Source: Paenibacillus sp. FSL R10-2782
GTDB lineage: Bacteria; Bacillota; Bacilli; Paenibacillales; Paenibacillaceae
Direction: 5' to 3'
Length of the DNA stretch: 64,000 nucleotides
NCBI RefSeq assembly: GCF_038592985.1
Contig: NZ_CP151951.1
Location: 301,001 to 365,000 of the forward strand
Positions 36,252-45,048 of this stretch are shown one piece after another. The translations under genes were made by a program, and so were the position numbers. The notes under the pieces are model-generated. The model was not told where the DNA came from and did not search any database. It was given only the letters and a program-made list of their open reading frames with translations. The stretch's first letter is position 1. Every line of letters starts with the position of its first letter.

Positions 36252-37930
36252 GATAACAATTTCCCTTTCCGCAATTCCTCCTGTAGCGCCCGCAGGCGGC
36301 TATGGCGGCTGGTGAAGGTTGCGAAGAACAGCTCCCAGCGCGGCTCTTGCTTCATTTTTTTGTATAGCTTGAACAGCCGCTTCAACAGCTTGACCGCTGC
36401 TTTATAGCTGGATCTGTTTTTTTCCAGCACATATCGTTCCACCGCCTGATGGTAAAAGGGCAGCAGCAACTCCGGCGCATTCTTTTCAATGGGCTGCAAC
36501 ACGCTCACCCGAAAATCCAAAGGCTCTCTGCGCATACTTAGCTGATAGTCGATCCATAGCCGCCATTTGTCGTGGGCAAGCAGTGCTTCTTCATACATCC
36601 TTCCGGCAAAAGGAAGCATTCCGACCAGTGTGTCCCACATTTCCTGTTCCGCTTCTGGAAGGTGCTGCAAAACCATATCCCAATCATTCATATAATCGTG
36701 CAAATGATCGTCCCGATGGCTGTGGAGCAAGGGACCGATATGCCGTAGTCCGTCCTTGAGGCGTGACCATTCCTCAGCTTCACGTAAGGCATGTAAGAAC
36801 AAAAGCAGTTGGCTGGAAGAGATCTTTAGCGGAAAAGCCTTTTCGGCCTCCTCAAGCAGTGACCAGGCTCGATCATCCTGCGACTGGTAAAAATACATCC
36901 AGCTTTGGGCCAGCATCCAGGGAAGCCGGGCCAAAGCTGTGCCAAGCTCATCCTCAGCCGCCCGTAAATGCTGTAATTCCTCCGCATATATGCTGGAAGT
37001 GGAATCTTTCTGCTGGGGACGCATCCAGTTTAGCCAAAATCGGTAGTACGCGTCTGAAAAATAAGTGCCGTTACGCGATTCTGCCAGCATTTTTCGGCGT
37101 AAATAGGCCAAAGTTTCTGCCATGCGTGCTTCTTGCATCGGTTCATTGGTTAGGGCAGGTGTTAGGACGAGCTGGCTCTCAAAATCACGCTCGATCGCTT
37201 CTTTAAGCTCATCAGCGGCGATTTGCGTGTAGTATCCCATATAGGAATGGGCGGGATAGCCTGGCATAGGTGACTGAGGCACCAGCTTTTCCAGCACACG
37301 CAGATGAGCGTGCAATTCATACAACTGTTCCATGCCGGGTGAAAGCGGCGGCTTCACAGCATATATTGAGGCCAGCGCGCTTTGGGCATATTGGGAATTT
37401 TGCGTATTCATGTGGATAAGGGAGATGCACTGATCGAACAGGTCATGCCATTCCGAGACAGGCATATCCGCTATGCGGCTTGCTGTTTTGCTGAGCGTGT
37501 TCCTGGCAGCCTGCTTGCGATCCGGTGAAGGAGTGGACCGGGAAGCAGGCGCGGTGGTGCGCACGTCAGATTTGGCAGCCAGCCGGGTGAAGCCCGTTGA
37601 ATGGGCGTTCACCAACGCATGTACGGAACGCTCCTGCACATTCGCATAATTCAGCAGTACGGCGATCATATGCTTGCAGTTCTTATGAACCGGACATGTA
37701 CATCGGCTGGCAGCAAAAGCGCTCAAGTGGAGATCCACCTCGTAAAGCTCGCTTCCATCTACGACTGCCGCGATATGGTCGGCGTCAGGCATTGTATATT
37801 CTTTTACCTTTCCTTGCTTGAAATATTGAAAGCCGCGTTTAATCGTCACGTCATTAAAATGGTCAGCTACGTTTTGGATAAGCTGCTGCCACTGTATATC
37901 ATCCATTAGATAGGTTGGTTTCATATGCAT
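36248..37930 (-). CDS. SWIM zinc-finger protein, partner of the SNF2 helicase
   Basis: This 560-residue protein has one SWIM motif near the N-terminus (C77, C79, C85, H87 in CTCPVHKNCKHM), and the rest is a long helical region without known catalytic motifs. SWIM fingers bind DNA or proteins and in bacteria often accompany SNF2 ATPases. The start follows TAGGAGACTA (ATG 37930; ATG 37924 is an alternative). It is translationally coupled to the SNF2 gene, which suggests one DNA-remodelling complex. Confidence 0.88.
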   Translation of the reverse strand: MHMKPTYLMDDIQWQQLIQNVADHFNDVTIKRGFQYFKQGKVKEYTMPDADHIAAVVDGSELYEVDLHLSAFAASRCTCPVHKNCKHMIAVLLNYANVQERSVHALVNAHSTGFTRLAAKSDVRTTAPASRSTPSPDRKQAARNTLSKTASRIADMPVSEWHDLFDQCISLIHMNTQNSQYAQSALASIYAVKPPLSPGMEQLYELHAHLRVLEKLVPQSPMPGYPAHSYMGYYTQIAADELKEAIERDFESQLVLTPALTNEPMQEARMAETLAYLRRKMLAESRNGTYFSDAYYRFWLNWMRPQQKDSTSSIYAEELQHLRAAEDELGTALARLPWMLAQSWMYFYQSQDDRAWSLLEEAEKAFPLKISSSQLLLFLHALREAEEWSRLKDGLRHIGPLLHSHRDDHLHDYMNDWDMVLQHLPEAEQEMWDTLVGMLPFAGRMYEEALLAHDKWRLWIDYQLSMRREPLDFRVSVLQPIEKNAPELLLPFYHQAVERYVLEKNRSSYKAAVKLLKRLFKLYKKMKQEPRWELFFATFTSRHSRLRALQEELRKGKLLS

Positions 37931-38065
37931 TAGTCTCCTAAGAGAGAATAGTCAATCTGATGACAGCTTAACTCTTCCATTATATCAGTTCATGACCGTA
38001 AATTGAGGTGGAGGGAGCAGATGGAAAGTTTTCATACGGGCGAATCCAATATATTTTATTTAAGT

Positions 38066-38109
38066 TTGACAAAAAATAATATAAATTTTGATATATGCTA
38101 TAGCATATA
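38066..38109 (+). promoter_or_regulatory. Promoter with 18-bp perfect palindrome upstream of the BNR pseudogene
   Basis: TTGACA at 38066-38071 is followed about 17-20 bp later by an A/T-rich -10 region that merges into TATATGCTATAGCATATA (38092-38109), a perfect palindrome. The AAAGGAGG ribosome site comes next. The layout is a repressor-controlled promoter, perhaps for a GntR/YtrA- or PadR-type regulator (inference). Confidence 0.6.
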
Positions 38110-38123
38110 AAAGGAGGGGTGAA

Positions 38124-38545
38124 ATGGCTAAGTTACTTCTGGCGTTTGAACGCGAATTGCTGATTGTGGAAAAACACGAGTATGACTGGAAAGTATCTAC
38201 TTTTTTTAAAGGAGCTAATCCGATATCACTTGCCGTCGATCCCCATCAACATCTACTGCGCCACCTTTGATCGCGGACTGTGGACAACATTGGATGGTGG
38301 ACACTCCTGGGAAGCCATCGATGGCGGTTATCATTTTCAGATGCTGAATAATTTTTCCGGTTTTAATTTGCTCGAATCCTGGTTTTTCCCTCAGCGCCCG
38401 CATACTCATCAAAGGTCACTTTTTTGCTTTTAGTAATCAGGGGGTTTATCGTTCGATCGATCACGGCCTGACATGGAGTATCCTAAATGGATTTATACCA
38501 TTTGACTGGATTTCTTGTTCACCGTACCGATGTGAAAATGACTAA
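38124..38545 (+). pseudogene. BNR/YCF48-like repeat protein, disrupted by frameshifts
   Basis: Three consecutive reading frames each encode a piece of one beta-propeller protein. They are MAKLLLAFERELLIVEKHEY onward (38124), then IYCATFDRGLWTTLDGGHSW, then GHFFAFSNQGVYRSIDHGLT ending in TAA at 38545. The DGGxSW and DHGxTW motifs are BNR (Asp-box) repeats. The intact family is several hundred residues, so the gene is both frameshifted and 3' truncated. Promoter and ribosome site remain intact. Confidence 0.75.
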
Positions 38546-38693
38546 TTATTTTATGAAAACCTTAAAACCTTATATCATTACACCGGACCAGCTGGTTGCC
38601 ATTGCCAGAGATCCGTTTGTAAAAGCCATTCCATCCCTCGTACTATTCGTACTCAATATTGTTGTTGTTTATTATCATTTCATATCTATGTAA
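38538..38693 (+). CDS. Possible 51-residue membrane peptide or gene remnant
   Basis: The ATG at 38538 overlaps the end of the BNR relic. The product has a polar N-terminus (MTNYFMKTLKPYIITPDQ) and one C-terminal hydrophobic helix (AIPSLVLFVLNIVVVYYHFI). There is no good ribosome site. It may be a fragment of a lost membrane protein. I cannot assign a function. Confidence 0.3.
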   Translation: MTNYFMKTLKPYIITPDQLVAIARDPFVKAIPSLVLFVLNIVVVYYHFISM

Positions 38694-38711
38694 TTCGCTA
38701 TGAGAAAATAT

Positions 38712-38746
38712 AAAGCGCCGGGAAAACAATATATCCCCGGCGCTTT
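38712..38746. terminator. Bidirectional terminator before the HxlR gene
   Basis: AAAGCGCCGGG (38712-38722) pairs with CCCGGCGCTTT (38736-38746), between converging genes. Confidence 0.85.
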
Positions 38747-38751
38747 GGCTT

Positions 38752-39090
38752 TTAGATTTCCATTATAGCATTCATATTTTTAGCACCCCAGACCACGATG
38801 GACTCAATCAAGGGCACCAGTTCTTTTCCTGCATCAGTAAGCGAATATTCGACGCGTGGTGGTACTTCCATATATTGCTCGCGGTGAATAATACCATATT
38901 CTACGAGTTCTTTTAAACAATTCGTCAGTGTTGCGGCTGTAATGCCTTTTAACAGGCGTTTCAGCTCATTATAGCGGATACACTCATGCTCTGCCAGAAT
39001 TGCCAGAATAGGCAGATTCCATTTGCCACTAATCACATTAAAGGCGAATGTAGCGGGGCACATTTTTTTCAATTCCAGCGAATAACTCAT
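38752..39090 (-). CDS. HxlR-family (MarR-like) regulator
   Basis: This 112-residue winged-helix protein matches HxlR (VISGKWNLPILAILAEHECI, RYNELKRLLKGITAATLTNC). A cysteine near the N-terminus (C11, in LKKMCPATFAF) is placed like the redox cysteine of HypR-type members, which respond to disulfide or electrophile stress. It diverges from a DsbA-like and a monooxygenase-like gene, which it probably controls. Confidence 0.9.
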   Translation of the reverse strand: MSYSLELKKMCPATFAFNVISGKWNLPILAILAEHECIRYNELKRLLKGITAATLTNCLKELVEYGIIHREQYMEVPPRVEYSLTDAGKELVPLIESIVVWGAKNMNAIMEI

Positions 39091-39153
39091 GTATATTCCT
39101 CCATTACTATCTTTTTTAATACTTAGTCAAAAAAATAATCGTACTTGTTATAA

Positions 39154-39180
39154 ATAGTATACGTATTAAAATCATACTAT
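39154..39180. promoter_or_regulatory. Inverted repeat in the HxlR / DsbA divergent promoter region
   Basis: ATAGTAT (39154-39160) and ATACTAT (39174-39180) form a 7-bp dyad with a 13-bp spacer containing GTATAC-like half sites. It is a plausible HxlR operator. Confidence 0.45.
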
Positions 39181-39292
39181 AAGCGAATAAGTAATTCACT
39201 ATATAAAAGTATATTAATGGTATGCATGTGAAACGGACTGCATAACAGATCATTCCGTTGATGCAGCCTGTACAACCAGAGGAGCTGAAATC

Positions 39293-40195
39293 ATGAGTGA
39301 CAAAAATATGATGTGCGATCTGCAAACCGGTATCTGCGGCGAAGTGGAAGAAGATGTGCAACTGGTAGATTTTAATACACCAGCAAAAAAAATCACTTTG
39401 TATTACGCAACTGATCCGATCTGTTCCCACTGCTGGGCACTGGAGCCGGTCCTGAATCGTTTTGTTCTGCAGTATGGTCAGTATTTCAATATTCAGACGA
39501 TTATGGGTGGACTGCTGCAAAGCTGGCACGGGTTTGCGGATCAGGCTAATGGTATCCAAAAACCGGCCGATGTGGCGCATCACTGGCGGGAAGTAGGCGA
39601 ACATTCGAGGATGCCTATCGATGGATCATTATGGACAACTAACCCGATTCAGTCCTCGTATCCCCCATCCCGTGTATTCAAAGTCGTGCAGCGCAAACAT
39701 CCGGTCCATGCGGAACTGCTGCTCCGAAAATTGCGTGAAGCTGTGTTTGTGTTTAATCACAATATTGCGGAAGAGCAGGTGTTGAAGGATATTGTGAATC
39801 AAATCGGTTTGGATGGTGCCACCCTTGTGGCTGAAGCAGGTGAAGATGCAGCACAGGGCTGGCTGGAAGAAGATTTTGCTCTAGCTGCCAGTTTGGGTGT
39901 ACGCGGCTTCCCTACCATCATTATGGTCAATGAAGAAAAACAAGGCGTCAAAATCGTCGGAGCACGCTCATTGCAAACGTATGTGGAAGCACTACAGAAA
40001 ATTGTCGGTGGGCCACTGACAGCGGCGGAAGTACCAAAATTGACCAATATTCATAACGGGAAGCAGCATCTGTTTGCTAGAGAAATTGAAGTGATGTACG
40101 ATCTGGTCCCGCAGGACGTAGAGACATTTCTTGCGAATAACCTGCCGCAAGGTACCTATGAAGTTAAACGCATTTTTAACGAACTGTATATTTAA
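39293..40195 (+). CDS. DsbA-family protein, SpxH/YjbH-like
   Basis: This 300-residue thioredoxin-fold protein has the active-site motif C44-S-H-C47 in DPICSHCWALEP and a second Cys pair near the N-terminus (C8, C15). It lacks a signal peptide, so it is cytosolic. This fits the SpxH (YjbH) adaptor family, which delivers the Spx regulator to ClpXP, or FrnE-like oxidoreductases. The start follows GAGGAGCTGAAATC. It is cotranscribed with the next small gene. Whether it is a true SpxH orthologue is uncertain. Confidence 0.85.
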   Translation: MSDKNMMCDLQTGICGEVEEDVQLVDFNTPAKKITLYYATDPICSHCWALEPVLNRFVLQYGQYFNIQTIMGGLLQSWHGFADQANGIQKPADVAHHWREVGEHSRMPIDGSLWTTNPIQSSYPPSRVFKVVQRKHPVHAELLLRKLREAVFVFNHNIAEEQVLKDIVNQIGLDGATLVAEAGEDAAQGWLEEDFALAASLGVRGFPTIIMVNEEKQGVKIVGARSLQTYVEALQKIVGGPLTAAEVPKLTNIHNGKQHLFAREIEVMYDLVPQDVETFLANNLPQGTYEVKRIFNELYI

Positions 40196-40218
40196 TCTTA
40201 TTTAGGAAGGTGAACGTA

Positions 40219-40521
40219 ATGAGTATTATTCTTCAGGTCGATTTCAAATTTGAAGGACCGTTCGGAAGTACAATGGCTTCCGCTTTTCAGGAACTAGCTT
40301 CAGGTATTAATCAGGAAGAAGGATTCAAAATGAAAGTCTGGACCGAAAATGAGGCGAATGGTGAAGCCGGAGGCATTTATTTTTTTGAAGATGAACGCAC
40401 TGCTCAGCAATACTGGGATATGCATTCCAAACGGCTGGCGAGCTTTGGCGTACACCATGCGAATGCTAAAATATTTCATATAAATAAACAACTTTCCGAG
40501 TTGAATCATTTTCCGATCTAA
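40219..40521 (+). CDS. YdhR-like putative monooxygenase / ABM-type protein
   Basis: This 100-residue protein resembles the YdhR family of dimeric ferredoxin-like folds (SIILQVDFKFEGPFGS, then GGIYFFEDERTAQQYWDMHS). Members are annotated as putative monooxygenases, with chemistry mostly unproven. The ATG at 40219 follows AGGAAGG at 8 bp, 23 bp after the DsbA-like gene, so the two form an operon under the HxlR regulator. Confidence 0.82.
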   Translation: MSIILQVDFKFEGPFGSTMASAFQELASGINQEEGFKMKVWTENEANGEAGGIYFFEDERTAQQYWDMHSKRLASFGVHHANAKIFHINKQLSELNHFPI

Positions 40522-40588
40522 TGTTGTTTGTTTATGACCTGGGTAAGATCACAGATAATTAATTATTTTTTGAAAAAATGTCTTGGAT

Positions 40589-40630
40589 AGAAATAAAGCT
40601 CTCACTGATATCAGTGAGAGCTTTATTTCT
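40589..40630. terminator. Perfect 42-bp palindromic terminator
   Basis: Each 21-base arm is the exact reverse complement of the other, centred on TGATATCA, with A/T-rich ends. It lies between converging genes and can terminate both strands. Confidence 0.85.
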
Positions 40631-40679
40631 TCAACATTCTTATGCTATGTTGCGTTACCCTGTAGTCTTTTTCTCTTCT

Positions 40680-41336
40680 TCATCCTCTGATAAAATGTGC
40701 CTCCAACATGCTCAGAGAAAGCTCGGCTGTAGTGGCTACCACGATATCTGCACCCTGCATTTGCGAAGGCGTTCCTACACCAACCGCGAACATCCCGGCG
40801 CTCTTGATCGCTTGTATGCCCGCCTGAGCATCCTCTATACCGATACAGTCGGCAGGCTGAACGCCCAGATTTGCGGCCCCGGTGAGGAAAATTTCCGGAT
40901 CAGGTTTGCCATGCCGAATGGCGGTAACATCCACCACACTGTCAAAATAGTGCGTCAGCTCCAGCCGCTCCAGGATAAACGCTGCATTTTTGCTTGCAGA
41001 GGCCAGCGCGATGCCGATTCGGGCTTCACGAAGCTCTGTCAGAAGCGAGCGGATGCCTGGTAGTACGTCTGCTGGGGTCACAGCCGAGATGAGCCGCTGG
41101 TACTCTGTGTTTTTTCGTGCAGCCAGCTCCAGCTTATCCTTGGCAGTATATGTGCCCGCTTCACCACGCGCCAATATTTTGTCGAGCGACTCCGTGCGGC
41201 TGATTCCTTTGAGCTGCTCATTAAATTCCCGATCAAAAGGAATGCCCAACGCCGCCGCCAAGCTACCCCATGCCTGAAAATGATATTCGGCGGTATCTGT
41301 AATCACGCCGTCCAGGTCAAAAATCACTGCCTTCAT
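40680..41336 (-). CDS. pgmB: Beta-phosphoglucomutase
   Basis: This 218-residue HAD-superfamily enzyme converts beta-D-glucose 1-phosphate to glucose 6-phosphate. D8 and D10 in FDLDGVITDTAEYHF are the catalytic pair, and later motifs are LASASKNAAFILERL and RHGKPDPEIFL. It lies 24 bp after malP, whose product is its substrate. It is the last gene of the malP-pgmB operon. Confidence 0.94.
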   Translation of the reverse strand: MKAVIFDLDGVITDTAEYHFQAWGSLAAALGIPFDREFNEQLKGISRTESLDKILARGEAGTYTAKDKLELAARKNTEYQRLISAVTPADVLPGIRSLLTELREARIGIALASASKNAAFILERLELTHYFDSVVDVTAIRHGKPDPEIFLTGAANLGVQPADCIGIEDAQAGIQAIKSAGMFAVGVGTPSQMQGADIVVATTAELSLSMLEAHFIRG

Positions 41337-41360
41337 TTGGTTTCCCCCTGTCTGTCCGGT

Positions 41361-43643
41361 TTATGAAACACTGTTTGTCAGTAACGGCTGCCCATGGGTA
41401 ATGTGCGTTGGCTGTCCATACAGCTCCAGCGTCAGGGGTTCTCCGTCCAACAGCGTAATAATCACTTCATTTTCCTGTACGAGAATGCTTAGCAAGCGAC
41501 CGCGATAGTTGATTTTAAATGTATATTTGCTCCAGCCCTGAGGCAGGAAGGGGGCGAAGCTCAATGTTCCGTTATACGTTCTCATTCCGGCAAAGCCCTG
41601 CACAATCGCCAGCCAGCTTCCTGTCATGGAGGTAATATGCAGACCGTCCTCGGTATCGTTATTATAATTATCCAGATCCAGACGAGCTGTCCGTTTATAC
41701 ATCTCGACTGCTTTATCCTCCATTTTGAGCTCAGCGGCCAGCACGGCGTGAATCGATGGGGACAGACTGGATTCATGAACGGTCATCGGCTCATAAAATG
41801 CAAAATTGCGCGCTTTTTCCTCCAGTGTGAACTGATCTCCGAAGAAATACAGACCTTGCAGCACATCCGCTTGCTTAATGAAGCAGGAACGGAGGATTTT
41901 ATCCCATGACCATTTCTGATTTAGCGGCAGATGACTTGGATCGAGGGAGGATACAGTCTGCAAATCCTTATCCATAAAGGTATCGTGCTGTACGAATATG
42001 CCCCGTTCCTCATCGTAAGGATAGTACATGCGGTCGATGATATCCTGCCAATGCGCAAGCTCATCCGTAGTAACAGCCAGCTTCTCCGATTTCTCTGAAG
42101 AAATTTGAGGCAAGACCGATAACGTATATTTTAAAACCCATGCAGCCAGTGTGTTGGTATACCAGTTATTATTGACGTTGTTTTCATATTCGTTCGGTCC
42201 GGTAACCCCGTGGATCATATACTGCTGATGGCGATGGGAAAAATGAACTCGATCCGCCCAGAAGCGGCTAATTTCGACGAGTACATTGATTCCATATTCC
42301 TGTAAATAGGCCAAGTCGCCCGTATAGTTGGTGTAGTTGTAAATGGCATACGCAATAGCCCCGTTACGGTGAATTTCCTCGAAGGTAATTTCCCATTCGT
42401 TGTGGCATTCCACACCTGTAAAGGTGACCATAGGGTACAGTGCGCCTCGCAGTCCTTGCTGGGCCGCGTTATGCTTGGCACCCTCCAGTTGATGGTACCG
42501 GTATAGCAGCAGGTTTTTAGTCACGTCGGGATCTGCCAGCGCCAAATACATCGGTACAGCGTAAGCTTCCGTATCCCAATACGTGGCCCCGCCATATTTT
42601 TCACCCGTAAAGCCTTTCGGTCCGATATTCAGGCGAGCGTCTTCACCGTAGTACGTAGAGAATAGCTGGAAAATGTTAAAACGTATTCCCTGCTGGGCTT
42701 CCGTATCCCCTTCGATTTCAACATCCGCTTTCTCCCAACGCCCGGCCCAAGCCGCGATATGCTCCTGCTTAAGCAGAGCGTATCCTTTGTTCACAGCTTC
42801 CACGACGAGACGTTCTGCTTGTGGAATCAGCGCATCCTTTTCTATGTCACGTGAGGTGGTGACGGCTACGATTTTTTGCAGATGAGCACTGTCACCCGGT
42901 GCGACGGTATATTGATAGTGGCGTGCAGCATACAAAAGGCTCTCTTCCGTCGTTTGTTGATCTTGTCCTGCGGTCACAATGCCCATGGTAGCGTTTACGG
43001 TAAAACGCGGAATACCAAACGGATTATCTATCGTCGTGGTGGACAGGCTGATGAATTTCTCCTGAACCTCGCGCGCTTCCTCCAGCCAGAATACCTCATC
43101 ATAGTTAGTGTCCTCATTTCTCGTATTACCGTCCAAATAAGGAATAAGCTCAATCGTTAGAGGCTGGTCGCCTATATTGGTTGCCCTGTAATCAATCAGA
43201 CATAGTTCACGAGTGGTGATGCTTAGAAAACGTTCCGTGGTGATACGAACCTGACCGTTCACGGTACAGGCGCGCCGCAGGATACCCTGCTTCATGTCCA
43301 GTTCCTGCACAAAATCACTGATGTGTGCCGTAAATAAATCCACTTCCTGCTGGTTTATGATCAGACCGATGCCGATAAAATTCATGGCATTGATAACCTT
43401 GCCAAAATACTCGGGATAGCCGTTTTTCCACCAGCCAACCTTTGTTTTGTCAGGGAACCAGACACCAGAGATGTAAGTTCCTTGATGATGATCACCTGAA
43501 TAGGCTTCTTCAAAATTGCCGCGCATCCCCATATAACCGTTGCCTATGGACATTATGCTTTCCTGTAATCGCAGGTGTGTTGTATGTAGAGTGTGGGTTG
43601 TCAGCTTCCAGCTATCTACGTCAAATAATCGGTTATAAACCAT
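41361..43643 (-). CDS. malP: Maltose phosphorylase-type GH65 enzyme
   Basis: This 760-residue protein matches GH65 disaccharide phosphorylases in length and layout. The general acid is E485 in [17 protein letters not shown], close to E487 of Lactobacillus brevis maltose phosphorylase. It would split maltose with phosphate into glucose and beta-glucose 1-phosphate in the cytosol. The flanking pgmB, malR, malT and mapP genes fit the Enterococcus-type maltose pathway. GH65 also includes kojibiose, trehalose and phospho-trehalose phosphorylases, so the substrate rests on context. Confidence 0.87.
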   Translation of the reverse strand: MVYNRLFDVDSWKLTTHTLHTTHLRLQESIMSIGNGYMGMRGNFEEAYSGDHHQGTYISGVWFPDKTKVGWWKNGYPEYFGKVINAMNFIGIGLIINQQEVDLFTAHISDFVQELDMKQGILRRACTVNGQVRITTERFLSITTRELCLIDYRATNIGDQPLTIELIPYLDGNTRNEDTNYDEVFWLEEAREVQEKFISLSTTTIDNPFGIPRFTVNATMGIVTAGQDQQTTEESLLYAARHYQYTVAPGDSAHLQKIVAVTTSRDIEKDALIPQAERLVVEAVNKGYALLKQEHIAAWAGRWEKADVEIEGDTEAQQGIRFNIFQLFSTYYGEDARLNIGPKGFTGEKYGGATYWDTEAYAVPMYLALADPDVTKNLLLYRYHQLEGAKHNAAQQGLRGALYPMVTFTGVECHNEWEITFEEIHRNGAIAYAIYNYTNYTGDLAYLQEYGINVLVEISRFWADRVHFSHRHQQYMIHGVTGPNEYENNVNNNWYTNTLAAWVLKYTLSVLPQISSEKSEKLAVTTDELAHWQDIIDRMYYPYDEERGIFVQHDTFMDKDLQTVSSLDPSHLPLNQKWSWDKILRSCFIKQADVLQGLYFFGDQFTLEEKARNFAFYEPMTVHESSLSPSIHAVLAAELKMEDKAVEMYKRTARLDLDNYNNDTEDGLHITSMTGSWLAIVQGFAGMRTYNGTLSFAPFLPQGWSKYTFKINYRGRLLSILVQENEVIITLLDGEPLTLELYGQPTHITHGQPLLTNSVS

Positions 43644-43670
43644 GATTGCGTACCCCTCTCGGAAAATGAA

Positions 43671-43687
43671 TTCGTTGTTTTAACGAA
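43671..43687. repeat. Dyad in the malP leader
   Basis: TTCGTTGTTTTAACGAA is a 17-bp inverted repeat between the malP promoter and start codon. Its function is unknown. Confidence 0.3.
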
Positions 43688-43709
43688 ATCAGTATATGAG
43701 CGAGTTCAG

Positions 43710-43737
43710 TATATAGTGCAACCGATTGCCCTGTCAA
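43710..43737 (-). promoter_or_regulatory. malP promoter with MalR operator in its spacer
   Basis: On the minus strand TTGACA (43732-43737) is followed after 16 bp by TATATA (43710-43715), or after 18 bp by TATACT. The operator TGCAACCGATTGCC (43717-43730) occupies the spacer, so a bound LacI-type repressor would exclude RNA polymerase. Confidence 0.72.
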
Positions 43738-43741
43738 CGCA

Positions 43742-43779
43742 AAAAAACTGATTTTATGGATGTCCACAAAATCAGTTTT
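43742..43779 (-). terminator. Terminator of the malR gene
   Basis: AAAAACTGATTTT (43742-43754) and AAAATCAGTTTTT (43767-43779) form a strong stem with an inner TGG/CCA helix, directly after malR and before the malP promoter. Confidence 0.85.
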
Positions 43780-43782
43780 TGT

Positions 43783-44805
43783 TCATTCCTCGGAGGATGG
43801 CAGCTTCTGACTGGATTCGCGTTCTACGATCCGGTGGGGAACGATGATGTGTTTGGTCAACTCCTTGGGGTCTTCGATTTTTTCGATCAGGCTTTTGGCT
43901 GCCTGATAACCAAGGGTGAAAATATCAATATCTACGGAAGTAAGAGGGGGGTTCATCAGCTCAGCCAGCATCAGGTTGTTGAAGCTCACCATGGAAAGCT
44001 GCTCCGGCATGGATACACCCAGTTGGGATAGCATTTTCTGTACAGCCATGGCTACAAGGTCATCATTGACGATCATAGCGGTAGGCGGCGGGGAGACTTG
44101 TAATAGCGTTCGCATGTTCTCCAGGGTAAAAGGCTCCCTGACAACATACTCGTCTGAAAGAGGCAAATGGGCCTCCCGCAGCGCATCCTGATAGCCCCTG
44201 AGTCTTTCGGTATTCACAGTGCGTTCATGATCTCCGCCAACATAAGCGATACGCTGATGATTCAGACGGATCAAATAAGTGACCACGTCCTTGGCGGCCT
44301 GGTAGTTATCGTTGTCCACATGCGTGGTTTCACTGATAAATTGCTGAGGCTTGCCGATTACAGTGTAAGGTATTTTTTCTCTATGAAAATACTCCACGAT
44401 TTTATCCTCTTGCTTGGAATACAGGACAATATAGCCGTCAACACGTCCGGTTCGCGTCATCAGCTTCACTCGGGACAGCAATTCATCGCTCGTTTTCCCA
44501 GTAACAATCGACAGTGTATAGTTGTGCTCATTTACCCATTCACTAATCCCGCGAAGGCTTTCCGCAAAGAACGGGTTCTGAAAGATCGCCACATCCGATT
44601 CTGGCATAATAATGCCAATCGACTGTGTGACACGGTTAGCCAGACTTTGGGCTGAATAATTGGGCTCGTAGCCAAGCGCCTTCATTTCTTTGCGAACACG
44701 TGCCTTGGTGGCCTCGCTGATTTTGGGGCTATCTTGAATGACACGGGACACGGTGGAAGTAGCAACATTGGCACGCTTTGCGACATCTTTGATGGTTACT
44801 GCCAT
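43783..44805 (-). CDS. malR: LacI-family repressor of the maltose locus
   Basis: This 340-residue protein has the LacI HTH (VTIKDVAKRANVATSTVSRV, residues 3-22) and a periplasmic-binding-protein-like sensor domain (QSIGIIMPESDVAIFQNPFF onward). Its start is divergent from malT. Identical operator sequences lie in the malP and malT promoters, so it should repress both until maltose (or a metabolite) is present. The start follows AAGGAGAAGAAGACG. Confidence 0.9.
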   Translation of the reverse strand: MAVTIKDVAKRANVATSTVSRVIQDSPKISEATKARVRKEMKALGYEPNYSAQSLANRVTQSIGIIMPESDVAIFQNPFFAESLRGISEWVNEHNYTLSIVTGKTSDELLSRVKLMTRTGRVDGYIVLYSKQEDKIVEYFHREKIPYTVIGKPQQFISETTHVDNDNYQAAKDVVTYLIRLNHQRIAYVGGDHERTVNTERLRGYQDALREAHLPLSDEYVVREPFTLENMRTLLQVSPPPTAMIVNDDLVAMAVQKMLSQLGVSMPEQLSMVSFNNLMLAELMNPPLTSVDIDIFTLGYQAAKSLIEKIEDPKELTKHIIVPHRIVERESSQKLPSSEE

Positions 44806-44940
44806 CGTCTTCTTCTCCTTTTGCTATCTCAAGCAGGAAATATTATATTCTATCATACGATATTGCTCGAAATTCAACAAATTCGCGGGTTTTTTCCGAG
44901 AAGTACTCCGCTAATATTCGAGATATTTACAATCAGGGTA

Positions 44941-44988
44941 TTGCCAATAGAAAGCGATATCATTATAATAATTGTGCAACCGATTGCA
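44941..44988 (+). promoter_or_regulatory. malT promoter with cre box and MalR operator
   Basis: TTGCCA (44941-44946), a 17-bp spacer and TATAAT (44964-44969) form a strong SigA promoter. A cre-like AGAAAGCGATATCA (44949-44962) fills the spacer, and the perfect dyad TGCAACCGATTGCA (44975-44988) sits at the start site. CcpA and MalR could both repress by blocking polymerase. Confidence 0.78.
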
Positions 44989-45048
44989 TATATTTACGAG
45001 GTAACAAACAACGCTGTACATACTATATGGATGGAGATTGATGGAGAA

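Noticed and set aside
39116-39604. 162-codon minus-strand ORF overlapping the DsbA-like gene
   Set aside because: It is antisense to a well-supported gene and crosses the HxlR promoter region.
44734-45048. Long 5' extension of the malT reading frame
   Set aside because: It runs through the divergent promoter and MalR operator; the strong promoter at 44941-44969 places the real start downstream.
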